From DASVRA01 sp036388855 (GTDB taxonomy: Bacteria; Pseudomonadota; Alphaproteobacteria; Caulobacterales; Caulobacteraceae), in assembly GCA_036388855.1 (NCBI GenBank), contig DASVRA010000010.1, positions 95,903-159,902 of the forward strand: DNA of 64,000 nt, in the 5' to 3' direction. Position numbers and translations under genes: made by a program. This document shows positions 61,321 to 64,000 of the stretch, in pieces. Below the pieces are notes generated by a model. That model ran no database searches. It saw nothing but the letters and a program-made list of their open reading frames with translations, and was not told the origin of the DNA. The first letter of the stretch is position 1, and the number at the start of each line of letters is the position of its first letter.

Positions 61321-62389
61321 GGCCGTAGGCCCCCCGCCGCGCCCGCGCCTCACGAGTCTGCTGGTAAAGGTCGGCGACCTGCGGGTAGAGGGCTTCGGGC
61401 ACCTGGCGGTTAAAGGGGCCGCGGTAGAGCGCCTGCGCCAGGGGCGCGTTGTGCACGATCACCACGCCATGCTGGAACGCCAGCCGCTTCAGCCGCTGGG
61501 CCAGCTGGTTGGCGCCCTGCGAAACGACCGTCGGCGCGGTCATGCTGCGGGCGTCGTAGCGCAGCGCCACCGCGTAGTGGGTCGGATTGACGATCAACAG
61601 ATCGGCCCCCTTGATGTTTCTCAGGCTATGGCTGGCCTTGACGAACTCGCCGTGCATCTGCCGGCGCCGCTGCTTCAGCCGCGGCTCGCCTTCCCTATCG
61701 CGCATTTCACGGCGGACTTCCCTGCGACTCATGCGCATCCGCTTCAGGAAGTCGCGCCGCACCAGCAGTTGGTCGAGGACGGCGAAGGCGATCGCCGCCA
61801 CGATGAAGATCGACAGCAGCCGTAGCCCAGAGGCGCGTAACGCCGCGGCCAGCGAGGACGCGTCCCCGATCGAGTCCCCAAAGTTCGTCCAGGCCCAGCG
61901 CATCACCAGGATGGCGGCGGCGCAGTAGCCGGCCATCTTCAGCAGGCTCTTGCCGGTCTCGACCAGCATCCGCAGGCTGAACACACGCTTGAGCCCCTTG
62001 GCGGGGTTCAGCTTGCCGAAGTCGAGCCTCAGGGGTTCTGTGGAGAACACCACGCCGGTCTGCACCAGCTCGAAGACCAGGACCGCGCCGAAGATCACCG
62101 CCATCAAAAAGGCCAGCGGCTTGAACGGCGCCGCCAGCACCTTGCCGGTCACGATCAGCACCTCGTTCGGGCCGGAGGCCGTGGTCGTGGCCGCCACCAG
62201 GGCGTTGCGCGCCGCCTGCGACAGCTGCGCGGCCAGCGCCGGCCCCATGATCCAGCCGTAGCCGGCGAAGGCGACCAGCGAGGTGGCGAAGCCAAGGTCG
62301 AGCCCGCGCGCCACCGTCCCCTTCTGCCGCGCCCTGGACAGCTTGAAGGACGTCGGCTCCTCGGACCTGTTCTGCTCTGCCTCCTCCAT
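61313..62389 (-). CDS. flhB: Flagellar export switch protein FlhB
   Basis: FlhB controls substrate switching. After four hydrophobic helices comes the autocleavage motif VNPTHYAVALRYD (NPTH), with the preceding EVRREMRDREGEPRLKQRRR and GADLLIVNPT. The C-terminal domain ends in ALYPQVADLYQQTREAR. The 358 residues are typical, and the self-cleaving NPTH implies a working hook-to-late-substrate switch. Confidence 0.96.
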   Translation of the reverse strand: MEEAEQNRSEEPTSFKLSRARQKGTVARGLDLGFATSLVAFAGYGWIMGPALAAQLSQAARNALVAATTTASGPNEVLIVTGKVLAAPFKPLAFLMAVIFGAVLVFELVQTGVVFSTEPLRLDFGKLNPAKGLKRVFSLRMLVETGKSLLKMAGYCAAAILVMRWAWTNFGDSIGDASSLAAALRASGLRLLSIFIVAAIAFAVLDQLLVRRDFLKRMRMSRREVRREMRDREGEPRLKQRRRQMHGEFVKASHSLRNIKGADLLIVNPTHYAVALRYDARSMTAPTVVSQGANQLAQRLKRLAFQHGVVIVHNAPLAQALYRGPFNRQVPEALYPQVADLYQQTREARARRGAYGRV

Positions 62390-62392
62390 GGA

Positions 62393-63151
62393 TCACATCA
62401 GCCTGGGCACGGCTTCCAGTGTCAGCGCCATCAGCCGCGCCAGCTGCGCCGCCGCCAGCCCGAGGCTGAGCGGCAGCACCGCCAGCAGGACCAAAGCCTT
62501 CACCTGGAAGCCCAGGACCAGCACGTTCATCTGCGGCAGGGTGCGCGAGATCAGCGCGATCGACACGTCGGTAAGGAACAGCGCCAGCACCACGCCCCCG
62601 ACCGCGCCGAGGCTGGTCACGAAGGCCGCGCCCATGAACCGCGTGAGATGGCTCAGCGACCCCGGAGCATAGCCGGCGCCAAGGGGGATGGCGTCCAGCG
62701 AGGCCCCAAGGATCCGCGCCAGCTCGAGATGCCCTCCCGCAGCGAAGAACACCACGCCCGCCACGTACGCCAGCATCGTCCCGACCAGTGGCGTCTGGCT
62801 GCGCGTCGACGGGTCGATCAGGGTCGCGAGCCCGTAGCCCGCCTGGATGTCGACCAGCCGCCCGGCCAGGTAGACCGCGCCGAAGGCCGCATGGAACACC
62901 ATGACCACGATCATGCCCAGGAACAGCTCGGAAGCCGCCGCGCCCGCGATCGCGGCCGTGCTGAACTCGGCAAGCCGTGCGTTGGGGTTGAAGCCGGCCA
63001 TGCACCCGGCCAGTCCCAGCCCCAGCAGCACCCGGAACAGCGGCGGCGTGGGCGTCAGGCTGAACGGCGGCGCCAAGGCGAACACCGGCGCCACCCGCAG
63101 CGCCAGCAGCACGCTCGAGATCGCCCAGCCGTCGAGCTCTCCCTCTCCCAC
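62393..63151 (-). CDS. fliR: Flagellar export apparatus protein FliR
   Basis: FliR is part of the FliPQR export pore. The 252-residue protein has about six hydrophobic helices, with LRVAPVFALAPPFSLTPTPP and LGMIVVMVFHAAFGAVYLAG followed by RLVDIQAGYGLATLIDPSTR, a clear FliR signature. It starts with GTG at 63151, 4 bases after the fliQ stop. Confidence 0.93.
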   Translation of the reverse strand: MGEGELDGWAISSVLLALRVAPVFALAPPFSLTPTPPLFRVLLGLGLAGCMAGFNPNARLAEFSTAAIAGAAASELFLGMIVVMVFHAAFGAVYLAGRLVDIQAGYGLATLIDPSTRSQTPLVGTMLAYVAGVVFFAAGGHLELARILGASLDAIPLGAGYAPGSLSHLTRFMGAAFVTSLGAVGGVVLALFLTDVSIALISRTLPQMNVLVLGFQVKALVLLAVLPLSLGLAAAQLARLMALTLEAVPRLM

Positions 63152-63155
63152 CGCT

Positions 63156-63422
63156 TCAGCCCATGGCGGGGATCAGCTTGATGGTGGAGACCGCGAACTG
63201 GGTGATCCGGCTGATCATCCATGGCCCCAGCAGCACCAGCACCAGCGCCGCCACCCCGAGCTTGGGGATGTAGCTGAGCGTCGACTCCTGCAGCTGGGTG
63301 GCCACCTGCAGTACGCTGACCAGCAGGCCCACCACCAGCCCGGCGATCATCACCGGTGCGGCGACCAGCATGCTGTTCCACAGCAGCTGCGTCATCAGCC
63401 CGATCGCGTCGTCCGCCCCCAT
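63156..63422 (-). CDS. fliQ: Flagellar export apparatus protein FliQ
   Basis: FliQ is a two-helix export-pore subunit. The 88 residues include MTQLLWNSMLVAAPVMIAGL with VVGLLVSVLQVATQLQESTL, SYIPKLGVAALVLVLLGPWM and ISRITQFAVSTI, the FliQ family pattern. The ATG at 63422 has GGAAGGGG upstream. It is the first gene of the minus-strand cluster. The 3' end of an RHS-type frame overlaps its start by 28 bases. Confidence 0.94.
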   Translation of the reverse strand: MGADDAIGLMTQLLWNSMLVAAPVMIAGLVVGLLVSVLQVATQLQESTLSYIPKLGVAALVLVLLGPWMISRITQFAVSTIKLIPAMG

Positions 63423-64000
63423 CCGCGTCCCCTTCCTCGGCCCTCGCCCGCCGGCTCGGCCTCGCATGAACCCCGCGTGCCGGGCAAGCTGAGCTTCAGT
63501 CCCGCCGGTGGCGAGAAATGTCGCAGGCCCCACTCGAGGTCAGGCGTCCCAGCCGATGCCCACCCCGGAGTCGCCTCGAGCCCGTGGGTGGGGTTGATCG
63601 GGTCGTAGGCCTGATCGAAGTCGGCGAAGCCCTGGGCGCTCTGGCCGTTGCTCCAGGCGCTCGAGGTGGCCACGAGGCCCCGGGCGTTGATCGCGCCGAT
63701 GTAGTCCAGGTCCGTGGGCCCGTCGTTGCCGACCTCCCCGATCCGCACCCCGTCGAAGTAGTGGTAGACCTGCGCCGGCCCGGCGCTGTCGGTGCGCCGC
63801 ATCACCTGGCCCTGCGCGTCGGTGACGTAGGTGACGTCGTGGGTGGTCCCCTCGACCACGTGGGCCGAGCGCAGGTGGCCGTTGGCGTCGTAGTTGTAGG
63901 TGGTGGTCTTGCCCGCCACCCCGTCGGTGGTGTCGGCGTCGTAGGTCACCGTCTCCTGCTGGGCGGTGTCCCACCACTTGTAGGTGTAGCCCACCGACGA
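63395..64000 (-). pseudogene. RHS/YD-repeat protein, 3' end, probably truncated
   Basis: The frame enters from the right edge and contains YD-repeat units (TTTYNYDANGHLRSAHVVEG, VTYVTDAQGQVMRRTDSAG, VYHYFDGVRIGEVGNDGP) and GFADFDQAYDPINPTHGLEA. From about 63540 leftwards the residues become Gly/Arg/Pro-rich and unlike the family, and the frame runs 28 bases into fliQ. No RHS core end or toxin tip is seen. I read this as an RHS gene broken upstream of fliQ. Its N-terminal part is outside the window. Confidence 0.6.

Noticed and set aside
60091..61413. Long plus-strand frame opposite flhA
   Set aside because: Composition is dominated by Arg, Gln, Asp and Gly, and flhA is unmistakable on the other strand.

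Overview
The window is a high-GC alphaproteobacterial chromosome segment. Gene content and order (recG next to an LPS-core-type glycosyltransferase, rlpA upstream of tmk-holB-tatD, yajC-secD-secF, many GTG starts, dense 4-base gene overlaps) suggest Caulobacterales (Caulobacter, Phenylobacterium or Brevundimonas type). This is an inference from gene families; no rRNA or species marker is present.

Layout. (1) 1-2.3 kb, minus: end of a glycosyltransferase gene and recG. (2) 2.5-12.5 kb, plus: one tightly overlapping type II secretion operon, gspE-F-G-H-I-J-L-M-C/N-D-K. The minor pseudopilin gene gspI carries a 144-base in-frame palindromic insertion in its leader. (3) 12.5-20.2 kb: an aryl-CoA ligase/FAH hydrolase pair, a membrane LytTR regulator, a large secreted CocE-type hydrolase, a ParA-like ATPase, two small enzymes and tRNA-Ser(TGA). 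(4) 20.3-31.3 kb, plus: rlpA, tmk-holB-tatD-MBL hydrolase, a PurN-like formyltransferase, an MFS/GPH transporter, mazG, pccB and several small secreted or membrane proteins. Two gene-free gaps here (20.9-21.2 and 30.4-30.7 kb) hold two copies of one composite repeat in opposite orientation. (5) 31.3-36.8 kb, minus: phhA behind what looks like a tyrosine-rich leader peptide and attenuator, then a sec operon (yajC-secD-secF, a PuuD-type membrane protein, an NDUFAF6-like gene with no normal start codon). (6) 36.9-39.7 kb, plus: a membrane XRE regulator, two RNA-methyltransferase-type genes and a small secreted protein. (7) 39.9-44 kb: an accessory islet of nucleotide-enzyme relatives: a two-domain ThyX-like protein convergent with a three-gene operon of membrane-anchored PRTase, HIT protein and Dcd-like protein, followed by a probable radical-SAM remnant. 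(8) 44-63.4 kb, minus: one almost uninterrupted hook-basal-body and export cluster, fliQ-fliR-flhB-flhA-flgF-G-A-H-I-B-C-fliE-F-(orphan)-H-I-J-K-flgD-E-fliM-N-O-P-fliA-TPR. It has no recognisable fliG, stator, filament or hook-filament-junction gene. (9) 63.4-64 kb: the truncated end of an RHS/YD-repeat gene running into fliQ.

Best candidates for something undescribed are the nucleotide-enzyme islet, the phhA leader/attenuator, the filament-less and FliG-less flagellar locus, the palindromic insertion in gspI, and the two-copy composite repeat. All functions were assigned by reading motifs and gene order; no database search was possible.
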